Below are positions 53,510-64,000 of a stretch of DNA of 64,000 nt, one piece after another (the first letter of the stretch is position 1; every line of letters begins with the position of its first letter). This DNA comes from Callorhinus ursinus. Its lineage: Eukaryota > Chordata > Mammalia > Carnivora > Otariidae. Where the stretch lies: positions 5,049,307-5,113,306 of the forward strand of contig NW_020312867.1 in NCBI RefSeq assembly GCF_003265705.1. Reading direction: 5' to 3'. The notes below the pieces were generated by a model. That model had not been told where the DNA came from and searched no databases. It saw only the letters and a program-made list of their open reading frames with translations. The position numbers were made by a program, and so were the translations under genes.

Positions 53510-54355
53510 TAGCTGGGATTCAGTTCAGTTACGTGCAGACTACAGATACCAAGGGTGGGATCCAAAGTTAGACTTAAAAATGAACTTCCGGTCTGGTGGC
53601 TAAAGGAGATCCTGAGGACAGTACACTTGGACCTCCGTCTGCTCACAGATGAAGAAACTGAATCTAGGGAGCTTCAGAGGAGAGGACCCATGGGGGTGAA
53701 GCAGCAGGAGTGAAGGATGTTACAGCCTAGAGCTAGCCATGGATAGCCCCGGTCAGAAAAAAAGGAAGACAGGGTCTCTGGGAAAAGAAGCCAGCACTTG
53801 CAACAGCTGCATTGAGAAGAAAATGGCTCAAGGTTTTAAGCTGGAATAATTTGTAGAATCTAACAAGGCTTATTTTTTCAGCCTGAAGACCAGCTCCTGT
53901 CAGTCTCTAAAACCTCTTTCCTTTCCCTCTGTCTATCGTGGCTCTGTCATTTCAGGTAGGAATCAGCAACTCCAATCCAGTCCTTGAACTAATTCTGACT
54001 CCAGGCAGGAAGTATTTACATCAGTCTTAGCTGCAACCTCCATCCCCTACCCATAGGGCCTGGATATCAACGCCTCCTCCCCATGTGCTACCAAAGTTGA
54101 CAGTGGGCTCCCTGTGTTGTTCTAGGTTACTGCCAGTGCTGACCACCAGACTTCACCTTCTAGAGGTCACAAAATCATGTGACTATTCTATAAATGTGCC
54201 TAAGTCCATGCGATAACCCCTGCCTTAGTCACGTAACAACTCAGGCCCTCCAAGGACTAAAGCCTAGCTCTGAATCCCAGGCCAGATTTCCCCATCGGTG
54301 GCCATTCTGCAGACACTGCCTAGGAACCTGAACCTGCACTTCCCTTCGGCAGGGA
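53510..54355. other. Unique intronic sequence
   Basis: Nothing recognised. Confidence 0.35.
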
Positions 54356-54359
54356 AGGC

Positions 54360-54680
54360 AGCATGGTACGGTAGAAATAGCATGCAGACAGACCTGGGTT
54401 TGAGCCCTGGCTCTGTCACCTACACTGCATATCCCTAGGCACTGTTCCTTAACTGCTCTTGTGTATCCTCTTAGAGCTCTCATCACTGTTTACCTGTCTC
54501 TGTCCTCTATCACTCTCCCCTACTTGGGAACAAGGAATATTTATTTCCCCATAACCTCTATGAGTCAGTCACTGTCTACTGAATGATCCTCTAAAACTAA
54601 GTTCCCACTGTCTGTAAAATAGGGATTATATCCCCGATCTCAAGAGTTGTGAGATAAACAGGAAAAAGTCCGTAAATTGC
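54360..54680 (+). repeat. MIR, apparently interrupted
   Basis: 'cagacctgggtttgagccc', 'tggctctgtcacctacact' (to about 54465) and 'ctgtctgtaaaatagggat' (from about 54605). The sequence between resembles an L2 tail. Confidence 0.62.
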
Positions 54681-54689
54681 CTGGATCAG

Positions 54690-55650
54690 CACCTTCCTCT
54701 ACTGTATCATGGACGCCCAAGGCCAAGTGTTTGCCTGTACTGAACTAGACTGCCCATCCTAGAGACACCATGCCTTGCTGAACCTCTAGGATCACATGGA
54801 CCTGACCTCCAGAGCCTGTTCCACTCCGGTAATTAGACTGAGTGCCAGGTCCTGGAACCTGCCAGTAAAAACAGCTAGAGATAGGACTACTCTCCTCACA
54901 GTCAAAGGCAATGAATTTCAAGTAGATGAAGCGTGGGAATATACTAATATTTTAAATTGAAAGGAGGGAGGGAACATGGGGGGGTGAGGGAAGGTGTGCT
55001 CTGAAGTTGGGGTCTTAGAGAAGAAATCTCAAATTTCAAGAAGTGGCTAAAGTCATTTGTACTGGAGCATACAGAAGGTAGAAACATGAGACATGAAACA
55101 AAGGGGCCGAGGTCACATAGTAAGCTAAAGGGAACTAAGTCTGGAACCCACCATTGCAGTCTCCCCATCTAGTGTTTTTTTCCATCCTATAGGGCAGATG
55201 CACAGTGTTCTAGAAAAAGGGGAGGCATAGGGGATACAGTGTAGTGACAGGGAGCAACTCATAAGGGATGTCAAGTGGTACTTACGCAGTTTCTGGCTGG
55301 GAGAGGGAACCGAGAAGTAAATCCAGCCTTTGGTTTTACAGAGGCCTAATATGCTCTGGAAGCTGAAGGGTAGAAGTTCAATGTGGCTAGAACAAGTGTG
55401 AGCAGTTAAGGAATAAAAAGGGTAAACAGTGTCCTCAAAGAATCATGAGCCTCTCTCCCACAACAGCAGCTACTCTGGGTGATCAAAACCCTCTTGCCCA
55501 CCATCCCCAACTTCTCAACTCAAACTATGTTCCAGATTTGAGGGTATGTGTCTCTTCCATTAGAGGGCACTCAGACTTAAAAACTGCAAGTGAAGCACAG
55601 AGAAGTGGCAGAGCTCTGCACCAAGTGGAAGAATTCTTTGTCCTATTTAC
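54690..55650. other. Unique intronic sequence
   Basis: A small antisense MIR trace near 55090-55160; nothing else recognised. Confidence 0.35.
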
Positions 55651-55659
55651 CATATTCAC

Positions 55660-55740
55660 CTGAACTTCCGACAAGTGATTTGTCCAAGGTCACACAGCTA
55701 ATAAGGGCAAACCAGGACTTGTTGGTATCCTGTGTCCTTT
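55660..55740 (-). repeat. MIR fragment
   Basis: 'tgtccaaggtcacacagct' with 'aaccaggacttgttgg'. Confidence 0.6.
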
Positions 55741-55909
55741 TGTGACCATGGTAACTTTCAGCAAATTTGATCTTTATAAAGTTTTAAGAGATAGGCAGGG
55801 CTAGTGTCTTCTGCTAAATCATGCTGTCCCTTCTGAAAAGTCTCATTTGAAACCTCCAATTCATTTCAGGCCTAGTCTCTTACAGAACTTTCATAATTAC
55901 CTTCTAACT

Positions 55910-56110
55910 CGGAGGCCAGCAAACTTTTTCTGTATCAGTAAATATTTTAGGTTTTGTGGGCTATAGCAGTCTCTGTAGTATTCAACTTTGCCACTGTACT
56001 ATGAAAACACTCAGAGAGGAACAAACAAGTGTGTTGTACCTCAGTCCAATTTTATGAAAAGAGGTAGCAGACTGGACTCAGCCCACAGGCCATGGTTTGC
56101 TGACACCTGT
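55910..56110. mobile_element. Non-autonomous hAT-type DNA transposon
   Basis: Ends are inverted: 'ccagcaaactttttctgta' and 'ccatggtttgctgacacct'. Internal 'agtaaatattttaggtttt' is typical of a common MER element of the hAT-Charlie group; subfamily not assigned. Confidence 0.75.
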
Positions 56111-56129
56111 TCTAACTAATCTACTGACT

Positions 56130-56565
56130 CTAACCACCCTGTCTCCCAATCCATCATACACACTCATATGACAAGCCCTGTACCCTCATGGATCTCCTTT
56201 GCCTACAAGATAAAGTTTAAACTCTACCCCCACCCTCTACCATACCGTTCCCCTGCACACTGTACTCCAATTACAGCAGGCTCTCACCTGGCAACTTCCT
56301 ACCTTTCCCCCCTGCTATTCCCTGACGCCAGCAATGCCCTCCATTCCTGTCAATAATACCTATTCAGGGACAAGTTCAAACGGCAACACCTGTGAAAGTC
56401 CTTGCTTGCCTTAATTAGCCCTCTATATAGGGCTGTCCCTCACCCACCACCGCCTCCCCACTCCCCCACAATTGTCAGCCTCACAGGGGCAAGCACTGTG
56501 TCATAGTCAACTCTGTATCCTTTGCAGTATCTAACATAGCACGCAGTGTCTGCTGACTGAACAGG
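56130..56565 (+). repeat. L2 fragment
   Basis: 'ctttgcctacaagataaag', 'aggggcaagcactgtgtca' and 'tctgctgactgaacagg'. Confidence 0.5.
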
Positions 56566-56569
56566 CTTG

Positions 56570-57720
56570 GTTTCTAGGCCCTTTTAAGGTCACTAGAACA
56601 TGGGGACCTTTGTTTCTAACTGAATACTCACAGCATCAACAGAGCCTTCAGTCGGCTTCAAGAGCTGCCCCCCACCTCCCTTTTGTGTTCCTCAGCACTG
56701 GCCAGGTAACTGGTTAAGACCAAGCATTTTACTAGGTGGTTCTAGCCTGTGCTCAGATATGTGAAAAGAGGGATCTTATTTTCAAACCTCTGCCCCTGAC
56801 CTCAAACTGTATTCTTAATATCAGCCATAAAATGATCCCAGACACATATCTAGCCCTAGATCAGGAGACAGCCTTCTAACAAGCACAGATCCCTGGTCCT
56901 GAAGGCAGGGGATTTCACCCAGGGAAAGGCCTCAGGGCAGGCAGTCCAACCTCAAATGAAGAGGAAACTCAAAAGTATGTGGTAAGAATCATCAGGAGCA
57001 TCGCCTCTGCAAAGGGATCTCTACTGAGATTAAAGGTCCTGGGCAAGCCTATAGCCCACAAGTACGGCTATCCTAGCCCGGGGAGGCTATGAGGCCAAAG
57101 ACTAAATTGCTGATGGGAAAAAAAAAAACAAAACAAAACAAACACACAAAAGAATTTTTCTCCTAAGCCCAGAACGGAACAACATTCCATCTGGGTAAGT
57201 GAGCTTGTCACAGGCATGGGGTACTTAGCATATCTGCCATTCCAGGATTACTGCTGTCAAATTTTAATTAGGGTAATTAGAGTTAAAAATGTAATTTCAT
57301 TTCAGGGGTATTTTGAACAGATTCCATTAATTTCTTTTTTTGAAAGAACATAGAAAGGAGGGGCAGGCTGAGTGGAGCAAAGGATTTTGCCATGAGAGAA
57401 GCGAAGCCATGTGCCTGGGCCATATGAGCTTTCAAAACACTGCCCAGAACCCCCAGCACACACCTGTGCAGGCTTGGCCCAGAGGACAAAGATCCAGCTC
57501 TCTTCCTTAGTTCCCTCCCTGAAACTGTTTCAGTCAGCATCTGCTAATAAATCTACCTCCTTCTCCCCACCTCCTGCTCCTGTATTACTGCAATTCAGCA
57601 GCTACTATTACAGCCCCAAGTCTGGCAAGGGGCACGAGCTTAGGGCTGACGATCTGATTTGCTACATGTTAGGGAATGCATTAATGTCCACCCCTTTGTC
57701 AGGAGTTCCTGGTCACATTT
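56570..57720. other. Mostly unique intronic sequence
   Basis: Contains the AT-motif block at 57240-57315; no gene or recent repeat seen. Confidence 0.35.
57240..57315. other. Homeodomain-word cluster
   Basis: 'attttaattagggtaattag' holds two TAATTAG cores 9 bp apart, followed by 'aaaatgtaatttcatttc'. Not part of a recognised repeat. Enhancer role is a guess. Confidence 0.3.
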
Positions 57721-57734
57721 TTATGCTTTTCTTT

Positions 57735-58045
57735 GTGCTAATTCCCTAGTCTAGAGTGACCCTCCTTGCCTTGCCTGCCTCAACTCTTCCTCTTCCTTAA
57801 AAACACAAATCAAAGTTATCTTCCCCAGGAAAGCTCTTCTTTGTGCCTGTAATCCCAGAATCCCTTGCACATGCCTCCATTAAGGCATACACAGAATACT
57901 GTGGTTTGTTTCCTTGTTTGACTCTGATGGTAGATTGTGAAGTCTTTCATGGCAGAGACTGGGTCTTCATATGGGAATCCTTAGGCACTAGCACAAGCCC
58001 TGACACATCGGAAATACTCAATAAATACTTGCTGAATGACCAACG
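57735..58045 (+). repeat. L2 3' element
   Basis: 'gaaagctcttctttgtgcc', 'ggtagattgtgaagtcttt', 'catggcagagactgggtct', 'ctcaataaatacttgctga'. Confidence 0.68.
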
Positions 58046-58499
58046 ATAGGGGGAATTGGGTCTGACCACAACTGGTAGCTGAGCATGTTAAGCCCTTACG
58101 GACTACAATGCCTACAAATATCCAGTCATGAGTTCCTTCCCCCTCCTTGCACAGGGCCAGTTCAGAAACCTGACTTTGCACTCCATGCAGGAGGAAGTCC
58201 TCCCACTGATCCCAAATGATGATGGATCTCTCCCATTAGAGCCTGCTTATTCCTTAAAGACCTTGGAAAGGAGATGAGAAAGCAAAGGCAAGCAGAGCAT
58301 CTCCCCCCATCCTCTTCATCAATGATTTTAAAGAATTTCCTCCAGTCTTTGAAGGGCTCCAGGGAGAGGGCCGAGCTCCAGTTCAATCTGCGGAAAGATA
58401 AGGGATGGCCCTGGTAAGAAAGCATTTCATCAGCTTGGAATCTGTGCTGCAAATGCTCAGAAATGTTGTAATGTAGTACAATAAAGAACATGCAATGTG

Positions 58500-58645
58500 A
58501 CATAGGACAGCCAAGTCATTTCACTTCCCTGAGCTTCAGCTTCCTTTTCAAACCTATCCCAGTTAGTTGTTACAGTAGGAGAAATATACAAAGGGGCTTA
58601 AACCAGTATTTAACACTTAGTAGGTATTCAATAAATGATTTTTCC
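58500..58645 (+). repeat. MIR fragment
   Basis: 'catttcacttccctgagct' and 'cacttagtaggtattcaat'. Confidence 0.62.
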
Positions 58646-58649
58646 ACCT

Positions 58650-59060
58650 GAAGAAGGCACCTGTACTATACACCTAGCATCATATTACGTTTGTAAGTTT
58701 ACAGAGATCAGGAAAAGATATCAAAGGGGGATACAAGTTAACCTTTGCTCAGGGCAGCCCGGCCTGCCGGTCCCAGGGGAAGAGGGACTGTTGTGTTGAC
58801 CAGTATAACCAGAGCCACTTCATGGGAATCAGGTTCTCCTTAGCTAGGAGCACTCCTCTAGCCTCCTCCCAGGCTCCCCAGTCCTGGCTGCAGGCCCATT
58901 ATCGATCCATTTCTAATTAGGACCTGTGTCAGTGCTTCTGACAGAAGGTCAGGGCCTAGGCTGACTCTGCTGGCCTCTGGCCAAAGCCTGAAATGCTCTG
59001 CCCAGGGTAGACCCAGAGAACCACCACTTCTGTGGTAGAAAAGAATACCAGACTGAACTC
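58650..59060. other. Unique intronic sequence
   Basis: No repeat. A TAATTAG core sits in 'tccatttctaattaggacc'. Confidence 0.35.
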
Positions 59061-59074
59061 ATCATAAAGCAGCA

Positions 59075-59170
59075 TAAAATTTTAGAGCTGAAAGGGTCCT
59101 TTACAAGCATGAGCTTTGTTATATTACAGGTGAGAAAGCTGAGGTCCAGAAAAGGATCTGTCCAATGTGG
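59075..59170 (-). repeat. Old SINE fragment
   Basis: 'aattttagagctgaaaggg' then 'caggtgagaaagctgaggt', like the element at 4553. Confidence 0.5.
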
Positions 59171-59179
59171 TACAAAAAA

Positions 59180-59335
59180 GATCTTGATAACAGCTTCCCA
59201 ACCTGGCTACACAATAGAACGACTCTGGGAACTTGTTAAAAATATAGTTTTCTAGGCCCCACCCCAGAGAACCTGATATGGAACATATGCAGTGGCTCTG
59301 TCTCTTTTGCTACGTAGATGATCATCTTCCAATAA
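59180..59335. mobile_element. hAT-type relic (MER5-like)
   Basis: 'gggaacttgttaaaaatat' and 'ctaggccccaccccagaga' are typical MER5 words. Confidence 0.62.
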
Positions 59336-59569
59336 AAGTGAAACCTGAAATCACAGGACCAGTTTGCAGCTAGGTTCAAACCCACCTTGGATCATAATAG
59401 TGCCATTTAGAAGCAACCCTCTGTTGTCTGACCCAACCGTAACAAGGTTATTCTCAGGGCCTCAGAACTATCTGTCATAAATGGTTCAGACTTCTAACGG
59501 TCCACTAGTGTGGCTGTCGGCAAAGACATTTCCTTTCAAAACTAGTTTGAAACTATTTAGTTTCAAATA

Positions 59570-59960
59570 CCCAAGGAGGGGATAGCAGGGAATTGTGGGA
59601 AATGGTGTGGTATTGAGTGTGAGACATGGGGCGTGGGGAGATGTCGTCTGTGTACAGGGGAGGCCTTGTGTGGATATGTAAGGAAACAGTGTGTTGTCTG
59701 AGGCTTGCAGATACCTCCGTAACACATACACTTCTGAGCACCTGGTTAGAAAAGAGTGGGGCAGGGGGTATTGGAGGATAAATGTGTGGGTACATGGCAG
59801 GAGGAAGAAGTAGGTAACCTGAAGATGTAAGGGAGATAATATGGATTTGTATGGAAAAGAAGCAATGTGTGCAACTTTGTGACTCAATTTTGTGTCTATG
59901 TATTGCAAAACATATGAACTTGTAGCGACAGGAGACTGCGTGTGGCCTAGACACTTGTAT
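59570..59960 (+). repeat. Degenerate (TG)-rich tract
   Basis: Scattered tgtg, gtgtgg and tatgtg words without a clean unit. The long minus-strand open frame (59486-60199) arises from this composition. Confidence 0.5.
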
Positions 59961-60087
59961 GCATAAGAAAACAGATCCACGAGCATATCTGACTCATCCA
60001 GCCCTAGCTCTGCCTGAAGGCTCGTACCACTCAAGAGCAGGCCTGTCTGCAGAAATTTCTCATTAAAAATGTCATTATGACAACTAC

Positions 60088-60118
60088 TAAAAAAAAAGAA
60101 AGAAAGAAAGAAAAATGG
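60088..60118 (+). repeat. (GAAA)n microsatellite
   Basis: A poly-A start followed by about five GAAA units. Confidence 0.85.
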
Positions 60119-60304
60119 TAACACGCCCCCCTCCCCAGCATCAAGGGAGGTTAAAAAAAAGTCAATGCCAATAAAACACGACAGACATATAAGAAGCAAT
60201 TATGCCACAATTATTTCTCAGCTTCACAAGGGGAGGTGTTTATTTGGAGTTAAATACTGTATAGCTGATTCACATCTCAACTCAAAGGACTGAATTTCCT
60301 AGGT

Positions 60305-60510
60305 AACTTGGGAAAGAGGGCAAGAAAGAATAAAGTAGGTAGAGAAAGGTAAACAACAAAGTTAAAATAGAGGGGGGAGGACTGGAGAAATGCAAAGATG
60401 AAAGAAAGAGAAAAGTTGGGAAAAAAAATAAAACGCAAGTAGGTTACAAGAGATAGGGAGAAGGGAAGGAAAGAAGAAAGAAAAGATGTAGAAAAGACAG
60501 GAAAGAGAAT
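60305..60510 (+). repeat. Purine-rich tract
   Basis: Long runs of A and G such as 'agggaaggaaagaagaaag'; a pyrimidine tract in RALY RNA. Confidence 0.6.
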
Positions 60511-60544
60511 TTCCTTTAGGCTGGCACTTAGCACACTCTATAGC

Positions 60545-60850
60545 AGGAACTCTAGCCAAGCGGATGATGGGTGGAATAGGTGGTAGGGCCCGATCTCTAT
60601 ACTTCCTCATTGCTTTTAGTCCAACCATTCCCTCCATCAGGAATGTTCTTCCCACCATCTTTGCCAATTTGAACTTCTAAACCTCAAGAACTTTTTCAAA
60701 GGCTACCAGCTTTTAGAAGCTTCCAAGATTTCTCCCAGTTAGAAGTTAGCTCTCAAGAACTCCCATAAAACTTCCACAGCACTTTGTCATATTTGACCTG
60801 AAGCATTTAACATTCAACTTTATACCACGGGTATCAGTAAACACAAAGGA
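60545..60850 (+). repeat. L2 fragment
   Basis: 'catcaggaatgttcttccc' and 'cttccacagcactttgtca' in L2 order. Confidence 0.55.
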
Positions 60851-60924
60851 AACAGGTAAGTAGTACACTGTTTCCTGACCCATAAGATCTCAATTTCATG
60901 AATGAGAGCAGATTTGGGTGTGAT

Positions 60925-61270
60925 AAAACAGCAGAGTACAACTACAGAAGTAGAAGCAAAGTGTAAAGAAGAATTCTGCTCATGGAGTGATCATGGAACA
61001 CTTCATTGAGAAGATGGCATTTGGAATGCTTTGAAAAAATGAACAGGAGCTTTTCTGGTAAAGGGGGCAAGGAGCTGAGAGCTTTCTACGCAGGGGAACA
61101 GTCAAACAACAAAGTCATTCCGAACTGAGTGGGAGGGGAGCACAGGGAAACAGTGGCTTTTACCATGCTGCTGGCAGAAGGCACCATAGTGAGGTGGCAC
61201 CAGACTGTATGAGCCTTGTAGCCAAGCCAAGAGTTGAGATTTTATCCTTTCCAACCTGGAGTGAGGTGGA
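60925..61270 (-). repeat. L2 fragment (internal)
   Basis: 'gagaagatggcatttggaa', 'gagccttgtagccaagcca' and 'ttgagattttatcctttcc'. Confidence 0.55.
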
Positions 61271-61274
61271 GAAG

Positions 61275-62215
61275 GGGGGGCTGTTTTAAAATGTTTACTG
61301 TCCTTTATTGAGTTGCCCTACTTTAGAGCAAGTTTCCTCAAAAACCCTGGAAACGGGTCCAATCCCAGGCTCTGCCTACTACAGAGGCATTGTAAGAATT
61401 TCCCACAGAGGAGAAGGGCAGGCAACAGTCAGGAAAACAAGGAATAAAAGGGTGGGGATTGGTGGTGGAGGCAAGTGATGCACACGGGAGGGCAGGAGGC
61501 TCAAGGAGAAAGGAGCTGGAGGGGAGGAAACAGAAGCAGAGAGACGGATCTCTGCAGTGAGGCTCCTTGCTGCTGAGCTGTCCTCTACATCTTTCTAGGT
61601 AGAAAAAATAAGGTCAATCTGATGCTGGCGACAGAAATAGACCCTTTGTGCTGAGACTGAGCACATTTACTAACTGCCACCTCAACCCTCCCTTTGCACA
61701 AGATGACAGAGCTGTGCCAAGAAATGGAGTTTGCTCCAGCTCTACCAACCACCCCAAAGTAGCCGAAACACCTTGCCCCATGCCCTAAGAGTGCATGAGG
61801 CAGGAGCACCAAACAAAGGTCTGGAGTTTGAACCGGGGCCTGCCCAGGACCCCAGAAAAGCTCCGCTTCCTTCCAGGGACCTCAATTTCATCTGCAAAAC
61901 AAGGGGAGTAAAGGTGACGCTCTCTTAGGAGCTGCAGAGTCTATGAATTGATATGAAGCTGCTTCCCACAGAGGGTGACATGTAATGTGGGAATTTTCCT
62001 AACCTATCAAGTCATAACTTCATTCTTTCCACTCTGAGCTATGGCCAGTTTGAAGCCAAGGAGAAGTCAGACCCAGAATGGCAGCTGTCCCTGACACTAT
62101 TATCCATTTGGCCCTGTCCAAAATTTAGTCCCTTACCCAGACCTGTTTATCTCCTAGGTCACAAACAGATGCTCAGGCCCAAGGATGTGTTTTGTCTGAC
62201 CCACATAAATTTGTT
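61275..62215. other. Unique intronic sequence
   Basis: No gene or clear repeat. Confidence 0.35.
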
Positions 62216-62231
62216 TAAAAACCTCTGAATT

Positions 62232-62427
62232 GGGGTGCCCGGATGGCTCAGTCAGTTAAGCGTCCGCCTTTGGCTCAGGTCACGATCCCAGGGTCCTAGG
62301 ATTGAACCCCACATGAGGCTCCCTGCTCAGCAAGGAGCCTGCATCTCCCTCTCTCTCTGCCTGCCCTTCTGCCTACTTGTGTTCTGTCAAATAAATAAAT
62401 AAAATCTTAAAAAACAACAACAACACA
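62232..62427 (+). mobile_element. CAN-SINE, long type
   Basis: Head GGGGTGCCCGGATGGCTCAG. Perfect 15-bp duplication aaaaacctctgaatt at 62217 and 62428. Confidence 0.96.
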
Positions 62428-62513
62428 AAAAACCTCTGAATTAACTGCTAACATTTCAAATCAGATCTCATGTTTTTAGAAAGTTTTCCAACTTCTCAAA
62501 AATATGAGTTCTC

Positions 62514-62693
62514 GAGGCACCTGGGTGGCTCCATCGGTTGAGCATCTGACTCTTGGTCTAGGCTCAGGTCGTGATCTTGGGCTCCCAGCATCAGGCTCCT
62601 CACTCAGCGGGGAGTCTGCTGGAGATTGCTCTCCCTCTGCCCCTCCCCACATGTGTGTGCTCTCTCTAAAATAAATCTTAAAAAAAAAAAAAA
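62514..62693 (+). mobile_element. CAN-SINE, variant
   Basis: Middle reads 'gactcttggtctaggctcag', with 'ggagtctgctggagattgct'. No clear target duplication was found. Confidence 0.88.
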
Positions 62694-62699
62694 GAAAAG

Positions 62700-64000
62700 A
62701 ATTCTGGCAACCCTAGATCCCGTGGGGTAAAGGTCAAAGGGCCTACTGTAATCCTATAATTTATCTGATGCCTTCTCACCAAAAAAAAAAAAAAAATCCA
62801 TACTAACATGATTTAATGTGAGTAAACTTTTCAATTACTAGTTATAATATTTAAACTAATTCAACTCCAAAAAATCTTAGTACACTGACACTTCAGGAAG
62901 ATATGTTTTATCCAGTGATTTCATATATGCAGCCATGTGTCCCAGTTCGAGAAACTCCAACACAGTTTATCTACTCACTCAAAACATACTCGGGTCCTAC
63001 GGTAAGCACTGGGAAAACAGTAATTAACAAGACAGGCATGGTTCCTACCTTTGTGGAGCTCATGGTCCAGTAGGATATAATGGGGAAAAAGCCATAGAGA
63101 GTAGGGAGCACAAAGAAACACTAAACTAAGGATCTCAAATAGGGACTTGTCTGTAAAAGGAAAAGGTTTAATTAGGCTTTTGCTGCTGAAAAGTCTTTTC
63201 CAGCTCAAAATTCTACTAGCATCACAAGAACTTAGCCCAATATCCTTTTTGAGTTCCTAATACTTATTAGCTTCCTCCCTTTATCTGGGAAATCATGATC
63301 AGTTGTCATGGAGATTACCATGGTGCTCCACATACAAGATGATTTTACAGTAATTACAGAAGCCAAAGGGAACAGGCAACAAGAAAGAGTCACTCAGAAA
63401 AAGTCACCTACTTTCCACACATAGGAGCTGCTGCTCATTGCAGCTAGGTGGGGAGAAAGACCAGAGAATAATTCTTAAGTAAAACAGTTTAGTATTAGAC
63501 GTCATGGTTTCTTTCATGAGGCATTAGGACCTACTTTTCATACCCCCACCCCCGCCAAACTTGTCAGAGACTGCAAAAAATGCTAATTTTATAAGGACAA
63601 GGTTCACTGAGCCTTGACTAGTTTGCTGCCCTTGTGAAATCCTAAGACAAGCCAAAAGACAGACTTACCAGCCAACAGGGAGGAACACCAAAGTTTCTAA
63701 TAAAATGAAGATAATTCATCTAGTCCCAGGGGACTAAGCACTGTAACTGGGCAAAGTCCCTTCAATATTAGAGTTCCAACCAGAGCGGGGTTGGCCCAAA
63801 AGGACCAAGCAGGTAGCAAAAATAAGTACAGCTGACCAAGTGTTTCGAAGAAAAAAGTGCTAGTCTGGTGATAAATGGCAACTGGCACTTGGTCACAGAG
63901 ACAACAGGAAATGGTGAGGGCTTTGACAAACTTGAGAACAAATATGCCCTATCTAAAGAAGCCAGCCAATGAGGAAACAGTATGTGAAATGAACAGAAAT
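62700..64000. other. Mostly unique intronic sequence to the window edge
   Basis: A weak antisense L2 trace at 63000-63115 ('cagtaattaacaagacagg'). No CpG-rich promoter, exon or RNA gene recognised. Confidence 0.35.

Noticed and set aside
59486..60199. 237-codon open frame on the minus strand, the longest in the window
   Set aside because: It comes from a degenerate TG/CA-rich tract with low stop density; a second frame over the same bases is also open. No domain, plausible conserved start or splice context.

Overview
This is mammalian nuclear DNA, almost certainly from an arctoid carnivore (the bear, seal or mustelid group; the long-SINE tail consensus looks most bear- or seal-like to me). 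The evidence is about 22 tRNA-Lys-type carnivore SINEs (CAN-SINE/SINEC) carrying the diagnostic GGCGCCTGGGTGGCTCAG head and an AAATAAATAAAATCTT tail. Carnivore L1 3' ends and many older MIR, L2 and hAT fragments are also present. There are no bacterial, plasmid or phage features, no CRISPR array, and no intact tRNA or rRNA gene.

Only one protein-coding gene can be supported: RALY, an hnRNP-C-family RNA-binding protein, on the minus strand. Its coding part sits in the first 7.1 kb. The ATG is at 7099, seven coding exons run leftward, and the stop codon is at 921-919. Every junction obeys GT-AG and the joined frame encodes 293 residues. Domain order is RRM, basic NLS-like region, a 16-residue cassette exon, a second basic region, a coiled coil, a short Gly/Ser tract and an acidic C-terminus.

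Bases 7109-64000 (57 kb) look like one or more 5'-UTR introns of the same gene. The first coding exon opens with only 9 nt of 5' UTR behind a good acceptor, and no CpG-island promoter is visible up to the right edge. The RALY promoter and first exon should therefore lie beyond 64000. No polyadenylation hexamer lies on the minus strand between 1 and 918, so the transcript end should be to the left of the window.

The intron holds nested repeats and a few repeat-free, AT-rich blocks with homeodomain or octamer words that could be enhancers. It also holds several structural oddities: a perfect 32-bp inverted repeat with a 5-nt loop (33946-34014), a non-repeat segment present twice 1.5 kb apart (8256 and 9757), and one target site hit twice in succession by an L1 and a SINE (49587-50058). 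The hairpin is the most unusual signal in the window. MIR and L2 boundaries are read by eye and are approximate.
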